Shown here: positions 34,824 through 43,269 of the stretch, piece by piece
How positions within the stretch are numbered: position 1 is the stretch's first letter
How the letters are laid out: each line of letters starts with the position of its first letter
Assembly (NCBI RefSeq): GCF_030686865.1
Contig: NZ_JAQYUS010000003.1
Location: forward strand, 1-64,000
DNA: 64,000 bases
Source: Kaistella sp. SH40-3
GTDB taxonomy: Bacteria > Bacteroidota > Bacteroidia > Flavobacteriales > Weeksellaceae
Reading direction: 5' to 3'
The notes under the pieces: model-generated
Told to the model about the DNA's origin: nothing
Seen by the model: only the letters and a program-made list of their open reading frames with translations
Database searches by the model: none
Program-made: the position numbers and the translations under genes

Positions 34824-36317
34824 ATGTCATACTTATTACTACTAGTACTACTATTACCTCTCGTAGGTTCAGGATTGGTGTTCGCGTGGAAAAATCCCGC
34901 CAGTAAATATCTTGCATTAGGAATTGCATTTGCACAAATGTTATTGACCTTTTATATGCTGTCAAATTTCGATTTCAAACCTACCGTTGATGGTGTTTTG
35001 CAATATGAAATTAATTATCCTTGGTCCAATTACATCAAGAGTAATCTGCATTTCGGGATCGATGGAATGAGCATGTTGATGTTGTTACTAACCAACATTT
35101 TAACACCAATCATTATTCTTTCTTCCTTTAATGAAAAACCAGCATACAGCAATTCGTTCTACGGATTAATTCTGTTAATGCAATTCGGATTGGTAGGAGT
35201 TTTCACTTCTTTAGATGGATTATTATTCTATATCTTCTGGGAAGTTACTTTAATTCCAATCTGGTTAATCGCTGGAATATGGGGTCAGGAAAACAAGAAA
35301 ATTCAATTTACCACAAGGTTCTTTGTTTACACATTTGTAGGTTCTCTATTTATGTTGATCGGATTAATTTACGTTTACAACCACTCTGCATCATTTGCAT
35401 TAACGGATTTATATAATGCAGATTTAACTTCAGGAGCGCAAATCGTAATTTTCTGGTTTATTTTCTTTGCTTTTGCAGTGAAGTTGCCGATTTTCCCTTT
35501 CCACTCTTGGCAACCAGATACCTATACCTATTCACCAACACAAGGGTCCATGCTGCTTTCAGGGATTATGTTGAAGATGGCCGTGTATGGTTTACTAAGA
35601 TGGTTACTTCCGGTTGTACCAGAACCTATTCTAGGAATTTCAGGACAGATCGTATTAGTTCTTGCAATTATTGGCGTCGTTCATGGAGCATTAATTGCCA
35701 TTATTCAGAATGACTCCAAACGACTCATCGCCTACTCTTCTTTATCTCACGTTGGATTAATGACTGCAGGGATTATGGCTTCAGCAATCTTAACAATGAA
35801 AGGAACATTAATGATTGAAGGTGGTGAAGGTGCTTTAGTTCAAGCATTCGCGCACGGTATTAACGTGGTAGGTTTGTTTTATTGTGCTGATATTCTTTAC
35901 AAAAGATTCAAAACAAGAGACCTAAGACAAATGGGCGGTTTCGCAAAAGTTGCCCCAAAATTCGCCGTATTATTCCTAATCATTTTATTAGGATCAATTG
36001 CACTTCCTTTAACTAATGGTTTTGTTGGAGAGTTTATTTTGATAAAATCAATTTTCGATTACAGTATACTTGCTGCGGTAATTGGTGGAACGACTATGAT
36101 CTTCTCTTCCGTCTACATGTTTAGATTTTATGGTAAAGCAATGTTTGGCCCTGGAGACGAGCAAGTTTTAGCCTCTGCAAAAGATGTGAACAATGTTGAG
36201 TTTTCAGTCTTGGCAAGTTTGGCAGTTTTTGTAATTCTGATGGGAGTTTTCCCACAGCCAATTTTAGATATGGTCAACAGTTCACTGAAGTTTATTTTCA
36301 CTTCAATGATGAATTAA
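34824..36317 (+). CDS. nuoM: NADH-quinone oxidoreductase subunit M
   Basis: 497 residues and about 14 helices. Family segments include FWEVTLIPIWLIAGIWG, LPIFPFHSWQPDTYTYSPTQGSMLLSGIMLKMAVYGLLRWLLP, LIAYSSLSHVGLM and FAHGINVVGLFYCADILYKR, which carry the key Lys and Glu residues. It is the middle proton-pumping subunit. An 85-base gap with a tandem repeat separates it from nuoN. Confidence 0.95.
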   Translation: MSYLLLLVLLLPLVGSGLVFAWKNPASKYLALGIAFAQMLLTFYMLSNFDFKPTVDGVLQYEINYPWSNYIKSNLHFGIDGMSMLMLLLTNILTPIIILSSFNEKPAYSNSFYGLILLMQFGLVGVFTSLDGLLFYIFWEVTLIPIWLIAGIWGQENKKIQFTTRFFVYTFVGSLFMLIGLIYVYNHSASFALTDLYNADLTSGAQIVIFWFIFFAFAVKLPIFPFHSWQPDTYTYSPTQGSMLLSGIMLKMAVYGLLRWLLPVVPEPILGISGQIVLVLAIIGVVHGALIAIIQNDSKRLIAYSSLSHVGLMTAGIMASAILTMKGTLMIEGGEGALVQAFAHGINVVGLFYCADILYKRFKTRDLRQMGGFAKVAPKFAVLFLIILLGSIALPLTNGFVGEFILIKSIFDYSILAAVIGGTTMIFSSVYMFRFYGKAMFGPGDEQVLASAKDVNNVEFSVLASLAVFVILMGVFPQPILDMVNSSLKFIFTSMMN

Positions 36318-36368
36318 TAAAAATAATAATTAAGAAATAAAGAGATCGAGACCACGAGTAAAATCTGA

Positions 36369-36397
36369 AATCTCAAATCTATCAATCTCAAATCTAT
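36369..36397. repeat. Tandem repeat AATCTCAAATCTAT x2 before nuoN
   Basis: Two 14-base copies at 36369-36382 and 36384-36397 with one base between, ending 5 bases before the nuoN ATG. It resembles the short repeats frequent in the intergenic regions of this chromosome. Confidence 0.6.
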
Positions 36398-36402
36398 ACT
36401 AA

Positions 36403-37782
36403 ATGAGCGTTTTAATAATTATATTCCTTACCGCAATTGTCGCATTATTTGCGGGGGTGTTTGAACAGGGGAAATTTTCCAGATATATCGGTATTCTGGG
36501 ATTGATGATTGCTTTTTATGTCAGTTTCTTACCGGAACTTTCATTCTTCAATCAGTATCAACACATGTATGAATTTGGAGCCAACGCTGCCTTATTCACC
36601 AGAATCGCCATTGTAACAACTGTTCTAATATTCTTCATTGCTGGTTTTGCATTCAGTAATCACCGCAATCACCAATCAGAATTATATGCATTAATGCTAT
36701 TTTCATTGGCTGGAGGTGTCATCTTATTTGGTTTCCAAAACCTGGTAACTTTATTTTTAGGAATTGAAATCCTTTCTATTCCATTATACGTTTTAGCAGG
36801 AAGCAACAAAACCGATTTGCGTTCTAACGAAGCCTCAATTAAGTATTTCTTGATGGGAGCATTCGCCACCGGATTTCTTTTATTCGGAGTTGCCTTAATC
36901 TACGGAAGCAGCGGAAGTTTTGATTTATATAAAATCCACGAATTCGCAGTGAATGATCCTAAGAATTTAATGTTCAATTTAGGAGCAGTTTTAATGTTGG
37001 TTGCCTTGGCATTTAAAGTTTCCTTAGCACCGTTCCACATGTGGAGTCCAGATGTTTATCAAGGTTCACCTTCCCTCATTACAGCATTTATGATGTCTGT
37101 TGTGAAGATTTCAGCCTTCTTCGCTTTCTTTAAATTAATGACGATTGGCTTCATCGGAATCACCGGAGAATGGATTAATATTATGGGTGTATTAATCATC
37201 ATCACTTTATTCCTGGCAAATGTTATGGGTCTTGCTCAAAGCAACGCAAAACGAATGTTAGCCTACTCTTCCGTTTCTCATGTTGGATATTTATCCTTAA
37301 TTTTTTACGGAATGAACAGTCTGTCAAGTTATAACCTAGCGTTCTATTTATTCGCTTATTCTCTTGCAACCGTTGGAGTAATGATGTGTTTGATCTGGGT
37401 AGAAAAACTGAAAAGAGAAACTTCTTACAACGCTTTCAAAGGATTAGCACACACGGAACCGATTTTGGCAGTAACAGCAACAGTTTCATTATTATCAATG
37501 GCTGGGATTCCTTTAACTGCAGGTTTCATGGGGAAATTTGCCATCTTCGCCCAGGCGATCGACAAATCACCCTTCTTAGTTTTAGTCGCTGTTTTAGGAT
37601 CTGCAATTTCAATCGCTTATTACTTACGATTAATCATGGCGATGTTTTTCCCAAAAGAAAGCAGTTTCAAAACTTCAGAAAAAGTTTCGTTAACTTACAA
37701 TATTGTAGCGGTCTTCATTATCTTCGCTTTAGTTGCGATGGGTGTTTTCCCTGATTTGTTTGCGAAACAGTTTGGTTTGTAA
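36403..37782 (+). CDS. nuoN: NADH-quinone oxidoreductase subunit N
   Basis: 459 residues and about 14 helices. Segments LVTLFLGIEILSIPLYVLAGS, FKVSLAPFHMWSPDVYQGSPSLITAFMMSVVKISAFFAFF and RMLAYSSVSHVGYL are the antiporter-like core. It is the last gene of the nuo operon and is followed by a terminator at 37803-37832. Confidence 0.95.
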   Translation: MSVLIIIFLTAIVALFAGVFEQGKFSRYIGILGLMIAFYVSFLPELSFFNQYQHMYEFGANAALFTRIAIVTTVLIFFIAGFAFSNHRNHQSELYALMLFSLAGGVILFGFQNLVTLFLGIEILSIPLYVLAGSNKTDLRSNEASIKYFLMGAFATGFLLFGVALIYGSSGSFDLYKIHEFAVNDPKNLMFNLGAVLMLVALAFKVSLAPFHMWSPDVYQGSPSLITAFMMSVVKISAFFAFFKLMTIGFIGITGEWINIMGVLIIITLFLANVMGLAQSNAKRMLAYSSVSHVGYLSLIFYGMNSLSSYNLAFYLFAYSLATVGVMMCLIWVEKLKRETSYNAFKGLAHTEPILAVTATVSLLSMAGIPLTAGFMGKFAIFAQAIDKSPFLVLVAVLGSAISIAYYLRLIMAMFFPKESSFKTSEKVSLTYNIVAVFIIFALVAMGVFPDLFAKQFGL

Positions 37783-37802
37783 TTACCATTTTTAAATAGA
37801 CT

Positions 37803-37832
37803 AAAAACGCATTTCTTTGATTTGCGTTTTTT
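37803..37832 (+). terminator. Terminator of the nuo operon
   Basis: AAAAACGCA (37803-37811) pairs with TGCGTTTTT (37823-37831), followed by T; it ends the nuo operon before the TetR gene. Confidence 0.8.
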
Positions 37833-37844
37833 AAAAAATTAAAT

Positions 37845-37860
37845 TTAATCATTTGATTAA
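37845..37860. promoter_or_regulatory. Palindrome, candidate TetR operator
   Basis: TTAATCA-TT-TGATTAA is a perfect dyad 20 bases upstream of TTTG at 37865-37868. A second dyad, TTTGATT (37852-37858) facing AATCAAA (37873-37879), overlaps the promoter. Autoregulation by the TetR protein encoded downstream is plausible, not shown. Confidence 0.5.
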
Positions 37861-37864
37861 TTCA

Positions 37865-37897
37865 TTTGTTTAAATCAAAAAATTAATCTTAATTTTA
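37865..37897 (+). promoter_or_regulatory. Promoter of the tetR-efflux operon
   Basis: TTTG (37865-37868), 21-base spacer, TAATTTTA (37890-37897), an almost consensus Bacteroidetes promoter 16 bases before the ATG. Confidence 0.55.
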
Positions 37898-37913
37898 CTT
37901 AAGAATTAAAAAA

Positions 37914-38510
37914 ATGAATACCGAAGAACTTTCAACAGAAGATAAAATCCTGATCGCTGCCTCAAAAGTTTTCACTGAAAAAGGTTTTTCAGGCACGCGA
38001 ACACGCGACATTGCGGAGGAAGCCGGAATTAATTTGGCGCTTCTCAATTACTATTTTCGAACCAAAGAAAAACTGTTTGAACAGGTGATGAAAGTAAAAA
38101 TCGTTTTACTTTTCGGACAAATTATTCCAATTGTTACCAATGAGAAAACGTCTTTAGATGAAAAAATAGATTTAGCGAGTGTAAAATACTTTGAAATTCT
38201 ATCAAAAAATCCAAATCTTCCAATTTTTGTTTTAAGTGAAATTCAGAAGAAAACCTCGGATGTGAAATCGATTCTTCCTTTTGAAAAAGTATTGAATAAT
38301 TCCTATTTAATGAAACAGATTAAAGAAAGAAAACCCGACGTTAATCCTTTTCACTTTTTATTGAATTTTCTAAGCATGACCGTATTTCCCTTTTTAGGAA
38401 AACCCATTCTTCAATCATTTGATTTAATGAATGATGAAGAATTTCAAAAATTCGTAGAAGAAAGAAAAACGATGGTTCCAATGTGGATTAAGATGATGCT
38501 GAATAATTAA
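37914..38510 (+). CDS. TetR-family transcriptional regulator
   Basis: 198 residues. The N-terminal HTH reads AASKVFTEKGFSGTRTRDIAEEAGINLALLNYYFRTKEKLFEQV (about 14-57), the classic TetR_N pattern. The C-terminal helical domain (about 70-198) would bind an inducer. It is the first gene of a cluster with TolC-, HlyD- and ABC-type export genes, so it probably represses that pump and its own promoter. Palindromes at 37845-37860 and around the promoter are candidate operators. A repeat hairpin follows the gene and may partly terminate transcription. Confidence 0.88.
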   Translation: MNTEELSTEDKILIAASKVFTEKGFSGTRTRDIAEEAGINLALLNYYFRTKEKLFEQVMKVKIVLLFGQIIPIVTNEKTSLDEKIDLASVKYFEILSKNPNLPIFVLSEIQKKTSDVKSILPFEKVLNNSYLMKQIKERKPDVNPFHFLLNFLSMTVFPFLGKPILQSFDLMNDEEFQKFVEERKTMVPMWIKMMLNN

Positions 38511-38528
38511 CTTTTTAAAAACGACGAT

Positions 38529-38615
38529 TGTCATGCTGAATGGAACAAAGTGAAATGAAGCATCTCTTCAAATAATAAAGATTCTTCATTCCGTTTCACT
38601 TCATTCAGAATGACA
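38529..38615. repeat. Long imperfect inverted repeat TGTCATnCTGAATG...ATCT
   Basis: A 37-base left arm (38529-38565, beginning TGTCATGCTGAATGG and ending GAAGCATCT) faces a right arm at 38579-38615 with 28 of 37 complementary positions. It is a REP-like element between tetR and the TolC gene. Similar TGTCATTCTGAA elements are widespread in Bacteroidetes. Its right arm covers the upstream frame start of the TolC gene, so the ATG at 38631 is preferred. Confidence 0.75.
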
Positions 38616-38630
38616 AAAACACATAAGAAA

Positions 38631-39878
38631 ATGAAAATTTTAAAATATCTTTTCCTCCTCCTCTTCTTCTCCGGCAATGCTCAAACATTGAACTTAGAAG
38701 AATGTTACAATTTGGCCAAGCAAAATTACCCGCTCATTAAAAGACACGATTTAATTGCGAAGACCAAAGAATACAATTTACAAAATGCGGCGAAAGGTTG
38801 GCTTCCACAAATTCAAATTGTAGGACAGGCAACTTATCAAAATGATGTCATCCAGTTTCCAATTCAACTGCCTAATATGACCATCGAACCGGTGAGCAAA
38901 GATCAGTATAAAGTATATGCCGACGTTCAGCAAAACATTTACGATGGCGGAATGATTGCCAATCAAAAGAAAATGGCAACCATCAATTCTGAAATAGAAC
39001 TTCAAAAAACAGAAGTTGAAACCAATCAGTTAGAAATGAGAATCAACCAAATTTATTTCGGAATTCTACAAACCGATGAACAACTTCAACAAACAGAATT
39101 AACCAAATCTGACTTATCAAGCGGATTGAAAAAAGCCGAAGCACAATTAGAAAACGGCGTTATCTTTCGAAGTAATGTTGATGTTTTGAAAGCACAAATC
39201 GTCAATCTCGAACAAAAACAAATGGAACTTCAATCGACTAAAAAAAGTTTCCTGCAAATGCTTTCTCTTTTCATTAATAAAAATATTGACGAAAATACTA
39301 CATTAGAAAAACCTGAAAAAATTCTGATTCAAGATGAAAATAAACGTGCAGAACTGAAACTCTTTGACTTGCAAAAACAAGGTTTAGAACAGCAGAAAGC
39401 GAACATCAACTCGAAAAATCTTCCAAAAATCGGAGCCTTCTTTCAAGGTGGTTATGGAAAACCAGGTTTCAATATGTTAAAAAATGAATTCGATATTTTC
39501 TACATCGGCGGTTTGCGTTTAAATATTCCAATCTCTGGATTTTACACCAGGAAGAGTGACTTGGCTTTGGTCGAAACCCAACAGCAGGAAATCGACGTTC
39601 TTAAAGAAAACTTCCTTTTCAATCAGCAGTTTCAAACCATTCAGAACAACAGCGACCTCGATAAAATCCAGCAATTGATTAATAAAGACAATGAACTCAT
39701 CGAATTGCGGGAAAGCATTAAGAAAGCCTCTTTAGCACAGTTGGAAAACGGTGTTATTACCACCAATGACTATCTGCGAGAAGTGAATGAACTCGACCGC
39801 GCAAAAAATCAAAAAATCATCCACGAGATACAGTATCTTTTAACACAATATAATTTGAAAGCACAACTTAATCAGTAG
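38631..39878 (+). CDS. TolC-family outer-membrane efflux protein
   Basis: 415 residues from ATG 38631, starting with a signal peptide (MKILKYLFLLLFFSGNAQ). The domain begins LNLEECYNLAKQNYPLIKR, the TolC/OEP pattern, and contains two long helical repeats with GWLPQIQIVGQATY and NLPKIGAFFQGGYG. It would form a trimeric outer-membrane exit duct for the HlyD- and ABC-type partners encoded downstream. Its stop codon TAG is the first part of the heptamer array at 39878-39912. Confidence 0.88.
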   Translation: MKILKYLFLLLFFSGNAQTLNLEECYNLAKQNYPLIKRHDLIAKTKEYNLQNAAKGWLPQIQIVGQATYQNDVIQFPIQLPNMTIEPVSKDQYKVYADVQQNIYDGGMIANQKKMATINSEIELQKTEVETNQLEMRINQIYFGILQTDEQLQQTELTKSDLSSGLKKAEAQLENGVIFRSNVDVLKAQIVNLEQKQMELQSTKKSFLQMLSLFINKNIDENTTLEKPEKILIQDENKRAELKLFDLQKQGLEQQKANINSKNLPKIGAFFQGGYGKPGFNMLKNEFDIFYIGGLRLNIPISGFYTRKSDLALVETQQQEIDVLKENFLFNQQFQTIQNNSDLDKIQQLINKDNELIELRESIKKASLAQLENGVITTNDYLREVNELDRAKNQKIIHEIQYLLTQYNLKAQLNQ

Positions 39879-39912
39879 TTGATAGTTGATAGTTGATAGT
39901 TGATAGTTGAAA
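39878..39912. repeat. Heptanucleotide array GTTGATA x4 plus GTTGAAA
   Basis: Five heptamers follow one another; the first base is the G of the TolC stop codon TAG. Same family as 8824-8851, with the array beginning exactly at the end of the gene. Confidence 0.85.
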
Positions 39913-39944
39913 ATTAAATACAGAACTCTTTTAAAAAACTTCTG

Positions 39945-40916
39945 ATGAAAAAATATATTTTATTTGCAGCCCTACTTTCCCTCGCTGCCTGCAATAATTC
40001 AGATAATTCCTACGACGCATCGGGAACTTTCGAAGCCGATGAACTCATGGTCACTGCCAAAGCCAATGGGACGATTCTGCAACTTAATGTAGAAGAAGGT
40101 CAGCAATTGTCAATCAATGAAAAAGTAGGCGAAATAGATCCAAAGAATGTAGAACTTCAAAAGGAACAGGTGATCGCAAGCATGGATGCAATCGAGCAAA
40201 AAACGAATTCTGCTCTTCCGCAAATTCAGGTCTTGCAATCTCAGATATCCGGACAGTCTGCGAATGTTTCCGTTTTACAGGAACAACTTCAAAATGCAAT
40301 TCGGGAAAGAAACAGAACTGCAAATTTAGTGGCCAAAGATGCCGCAACAAAAAAGCAACTCGATGATGCGAACGGACAAATAAAAGTGATTCAGAAACAG
40401 ATTGCTGCGGCTCAAAGTCAGTTGAATATTTTACAGCAACAGATTTCCACCACCAAAGAAAATGTCTCGATTCAAAACCGCGCGATTTTAAGTGAAAGAA
40501 AACCAACCGAGAAAAAGGTGGCGCAAATCGATGAACAGTTAAAAAATAATACGATTGAAAGTCCGATCTCCGGAATGGTTTTAACGAAATACCTGAATCA
40601 AGGTGAGTTTGCGACGGTTGGAAAACCTATTTTTAAAATGGCAAATTTAGAAGTGATGACTTTAAAAACCTTCGTGACCGGAGATCAATTGCCACAGATA
40701 AAAATCGGACAACAGGTGAAAGTTCTCATCGATGCGGGTGAAACGAAAACCAAAGAACTTCCAGGAACAATTTACTGGATCAGTTCAAAAGCCGAGTTCA
40801 CACCGAAAACCATTCAGACCAAAAACGAACGAGCCAATTTAGTATACGCTGTAAAAATCCATGTGAAAAATGATGGCTACCTCAAAATCGGAATGTACGG
40901 CGACGTGAAATTTTAA
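39945..40916 (+). CDS. HlyD-family membrane fusion lipoprotein
   Basis: 323 residues with a lipoprotein signal (MKKYILFAALLSLAAC, Cys16). A barrel-sandwich/biotinyl-lipoyl-like half-motif (VTAKANGTILQLNVEEGQQLSINEKVGEID) and its partner near 205-235 (IESPISGMVLTKYLNQGEFATVGKPI) flank a coiled-coil hairpin (about 70-190). It would couple the inner-membrane ABC permeases to the TolC duct. The C-terminal barrel follows. It is in the same operon as the TolC and ABC genes, of the YbhGFSR type. Confidence 0.88.
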   Translation: MKKYILFAALLSLAACNNSDNSYDASGTFEADELMVTAKANGTILQLNVEEGQQLSINEKVGEIDPKNVELQKEQVIASMDAIEQKTNSALPQIQVLQSQISGQSANVSVLQEQLQNAIRERNRTANLVAKDAATKKQLDDANGQIKVIQKQIAAAQSQLNILQQQISTTKENVSIQNRAILSERKPTEKKVAQIDEQLKNNTIESPISGMVLTKYLNQGEFATVGKPIFKMANLEVMTLKTFVTGDQLPQIKIGQQVKVLIDAGETKTKELPGTIYWISSKAEFTPKTIQTKNERANLVYAVKIHVKNDGYLKIGMYGDVKF

Positions 40917-40939
40917 AATAAAAAAAACGAAAGAATTCA

Positions 40940-41073
40940 ACCACAAAGTCACAAAAGATTAAGGGAAATTATTGGAAATAAAAGATCACAAAATGGAGAG
41001 ATATAAACACTCAAACTTTTACGGTCTTTTGATTAACTAAAAAATTGCAGTTAACTTTTGTCTCTTTTGCGGT
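40940..41073. repeat. Imperfect inverted repeat ACCACAAAGTCACAAAAG / CTTTTGTCTCTTTTGCGGT
   Basis: The left arm near 40940-40962 and the right arm at 41050-41073 are imperfectly complementary (ACCrCAAArnnACAAAAGnTTAA). It fills the gap between the HlyD gene and the ATPase A gene. Confidence 0.55.
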
Positions 41074-41082
41074 AAAAAATCC

Positions 41083-41138
41083 TTCAACTGTTAACTGTTA
41101 ACCGTCAACTGTCAACTGTCAACTGTCAACTTTCAACT
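41083..41138. repeat. Heptanucleotide array, eight units (TTCAACT/GTCAACT family)
   Basis: Eight consecutive heptamers on the plus strand: TTCAACT, GTTAACT, GTTAACC, four GTCAACT, TTCAACT. The array ends 7 bases before the ATPase A start and is the inverted orientation of the GTTGATA arrays. Confidence 0.85.
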
Positions 41139-41145
41139 AAAAAAA

Positions 41146-42069
41146 ATGAAACCAATCATCGTCAACAATCTCACTAAAACCTACGGCAAGAAAACTGAAA
41201 AAGTGCTTGCAGTGGATGACGTGAGTTTCGACGTGAATCCTGGAGAAATATTCGGATTAATTGGACCCGACGGTGCAGGGAAAACTTCCATCTTCAGAAT
41301 GCTGACCACGGTACTTCTACCCGATTCTGGTTCTGCTTCAATTGAGGGTTTTGATATGGTGAAAGATTATAAAGAAATTCGGAAAATTTTGGGTTATATG
41401 CCGGGACGATTTTCACTCTATCAGGATTTAACGATTGAAGAAAATCTGGAATTTTTTGCGAGTGTTTTTAATACGACCATTGCAGAAAATTACAAATTGA
41501 TCAAAAACATCTATATTCAAATTGAACCTTTTAAAGATCGAAGAGCCGGAAAATTATCAGGCGGAATGAAACAGAAACTGGCTTTATGCTGCGCCTTAAT
41601 TCACAAGCCGAAAGTTTTATTTCTGGACGAACCCACAACTGGTGTTGATCCCGTTTCGAGAAAAGAATTCTGGGAAATGCTCCGGCGTTTAAAGTTACAG
41701 GGAATCACCATGGTCGTCGCCACACCTTATATGGATGAAGCGGCTTTGTGTGACCGAATCGCTTTAATGCAACACGGAAAAATTCTTTCAATCAATACTC
41801 CGGAAAAAATCAGCAATTCCTATCCTGATTTACTTTTCGAAGTAAAAGCCGGACGAACTGCAAATGTATTGCGTGCTTTGGAAAACTTCGACCAAAAGAA
41901 AAATGTCTATGCATACGGAGAATTTGTGCATTTAAGTGTGGAACAGTCTGATAATTTTAACATCGAAAGCATTACAGAATATTTGAAAAAAGAAGGATTT
42001 GAAAATATTGAAATTAATCCCATCAAAGCCAGTATAGAAGACAGTTTTATTCGCTTATTATCCAATTAA
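41146..42069 (+). CDS. ABC transporter ATP-binding protein A (YbhF N-half-like)
   Basis: 307 residues. Walker A is GPDGAGKTS (a Asp instead of the usual Asn), the signature is LSGGMKQKL, and Walker B is VLFLDEPTTGVDP. The H-loop reads MVVATPYMDEAALC, so the switch His is replaced by Pro. This degenerate-His, canonical-signature form is the counterpart of ATPase B. The C-terminal ~75 residues (EVKAGRTANVL) are an accessory domain. With ATPase B it should energise export by the two permeases. It is preceded by an array of heptamers and followed after 1 base by ATPase B. Confidence 0.9.
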   Translation: MKPIIVNNLTKTYGKKTEKVLAVDDVSFDVNPGEIFGLIGPDGAGKTSIFRMLTTVLLPDSGSASIEGFDMVKDYKEIRKILGYMPGRFSLYQDLTIEENLEFFASVFNTTIAENYKLIKNIYIQIEPFKDRRAGKLSGGMKQKLALCCALIHKPKVLFLDEPTTGVDPVSRKEFWEMLRRLKLQGITMVVATPYMDEAALCDRIALMQHGKILSINTPEKISNSYPDLLFEVKAGRTANVLRALENFDQKKNVYAYGEFVHLSVEQSDNFNIESITEYLKKEGFENIEINPIKASIEDSFIRLLSN

Positions 42070-42070
42070 C

Positions 42071-42826
42071 ATGATGACTTCAGACAACCATAATATCGCT
42101 ATAAAAGCAGAAAACATTACCAAAACTTTTGGTGATTTTACGGCGGTTGATCACATCAGTTTTGAAGTAACCAAAGGGGAAATCTTCGGTTTCCTGGGAG
42201 CGAATGGTGCCGGAAAAACTACAGCGATGCGGATGTTCAGCGGACTTTCCATTCCGACTTCCGGAACTGCGACGGTCGCGGGCTTTGATGTTTATAAAGA
42301 ACCGGAGAAGATTAAAAAGAACATTGGTTATATGAGTCAGAAATTTTCTTTGTATGGAAATTTAACGGTGAAAGAAAACCTCAATTTCTTCGGCGGAATC
42401 TACCGAATACCGAGAAAAGACTTAAAAATAAAACGCGATGAACTCATCAAAGAACTGGGTTTAGAAAATGAAAAAAATAAACTGGTTTCTCAACTTCCTT
42501 TGGGCTGGAAACAGAAACTCGCTTTCTCAGTTGCTATTTTTCATGAGCCACAAATTGTATTTTTAGATGAACCCACGGGCGGCGTAGATCCTGTTACCCG
42601 ACGTCAGTTCTGGAATATGATTTATGATGCTTCAGATCGTGGAATTACGATTTTCGTCACGACTCATTATATGGATGAAGCCGAATATTGCGATCGCGTT
42701 TCGATTATGGTTGACGGAAAAATTGCCGCCTTAGAAACTCCAGCACAATTGAAAAAACAATTCAATGCGCAAAATATGGACGACGTTTTTTATGAATTAG
42801 CACGCGGAGCGAAACGATCAGAATAG
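42071..42826 (+). CDS. ABC transporter ATP-binding protein B (YbhF C-half-like)
   Basis: 251 residues (MMTSDNHN; the second Met at 42074 is possible). Walker A is GANGAGKTT, Walker B is IVFLDEPTGGVDP and the H-loop His is present (FVTTHYMDEAEYC). The signature is degenerate: SQLPLGWKQKLA instead of LSGGQ. It pairs with ATPase A so that only one composite site is complete. The stop codon TAG at 42824-42826 lies inside the left heptamer array, and the four-helix-bundle gene separates it from its permeases. Confidence 0.9.
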   Translation: MMTSDNHNIAIKAENITKTFGDFTAVDHISFEVTKGEIFGFLGANGAGKTTAMRMFSGLSIPTSGTATVAGFDVYKEPEKIKKNIGYMSQKFSLYGNLTVKENLNFFGGIYRIPRKDLKIKRDELIKELGLENEKNKLVSQLPLGWKQKLAFSVAIFHEPQIVFLDEPTGGVDPVTRRQFWNMIYDASDRGITIFVTTHYMDEAEYCDRVSIMVDGKIAALETPAQLKKQFNAQNMDDVFYELARGAKRSE

Positions 42827-42852
42827 TTGACAGTTGATAGTGGAAAGTTGAT
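42825..42852. repeat. Left heptamer array flanking the four-helix-bundle gene
   Basis: Four heptamers (AGTTGAC, AGTTGAT, AGTGGAA, AGTTGAT). Bases 42831-42851 are perfectly complementary to 43250-43270 (21 bp), so the two arrays form a terminal inverted repeat around the small gene. Confidence 0.9.
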
Positions 42853-42883
42853 AGCGAAAACCAAAACGATAAAATTTTAAAAT

Positions 42884-43246
42884 ATGGAAAATAATACGGC
42901 AGCCGAAAAATCAATAGCATTTTCAATTCGACTGATTAAAATTTACAAAATATTGACCCAAGATAGAAAAGAATATATTCTATCAAAACAATTATTGCGC
43001 AGCGGAACTGCTATTGGTGCGTTAATTAGAGAGGCAGAACACGGTCAATCCAAAGCAGATTTTCTAAACAAAATGAACATCGCTTTGAAAGAAGCAAATG
43101 AAACTGATTATTGGTTACTCCTCCTCTACAAAGGCGAATTCTTAAATGAAAAAGAATATCAATCAATTATAGAAGACTGCACAGAACTATTAAAAATGCT
43201 CATAAAAATAGTAAAAACAACTAAAGAAAATTTAGGCAGACAGTAA
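42884..43246 (+). CDS. Four-helix-bundle protein (23S rRNA intervening-sequence / bAvd family)
   Basis: 120 residues, one compact helical bundle. The family hallmarks are LIKIYKIL, LSKQLLRSGTAIGALIREAEHGQSKADFLNKMNIALKEANETDYWLLLL and ILKMLIK-type C-terminal helices. Related proteins are encoded by intervening sequences inside 23S rRNA genes and are homologous to the bAvd protein of diversity-generating retroelements; they are thought to bind nucleic acid. Here it lies within an ABC-transporter operon between 21-bp inverted repeats, and its stop codon is part of the right array. Function is unknown in this setting. The domain call is secure. Confidence 0.9.
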   Translation: MENNTAAEKSIAFSIRLIKIYKILTQDRKEYILSKQLLRSGTAIGALIREAEHGQSKADFLNKMNIALKEANETDYWLLLLYKGEFLNEKEYQSIIEDCTELLKMLIKIVKTTKENLGRQ

Positions 43247-43269
43247 CTGTCAACTTTCCACTATCAACT
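43242..43269. repeat. Right heptamer array flanking the four-helix-bundle gene
   Basis: Four heptamers AGTAACT, GTCAACT, TTCCACT, ATCAACT; the stop codon TAA of the small gene is inside the first. Bases 43250-43270 are perfectly complementary to 42831-42851. The permease ATG follows at 43276. Confidence 0.9.

Noticed and set aside
40114-40506. 130-codon minus-strand frame
   Set aside because: It is antisense to the HlyD-family coiled-coil region and has no support of its own.
41083-41138. Eight-unit array as a CRISPR
   Set aside because: Units are 7 bases, directly adjacent and without spacers; no cas genes are present.
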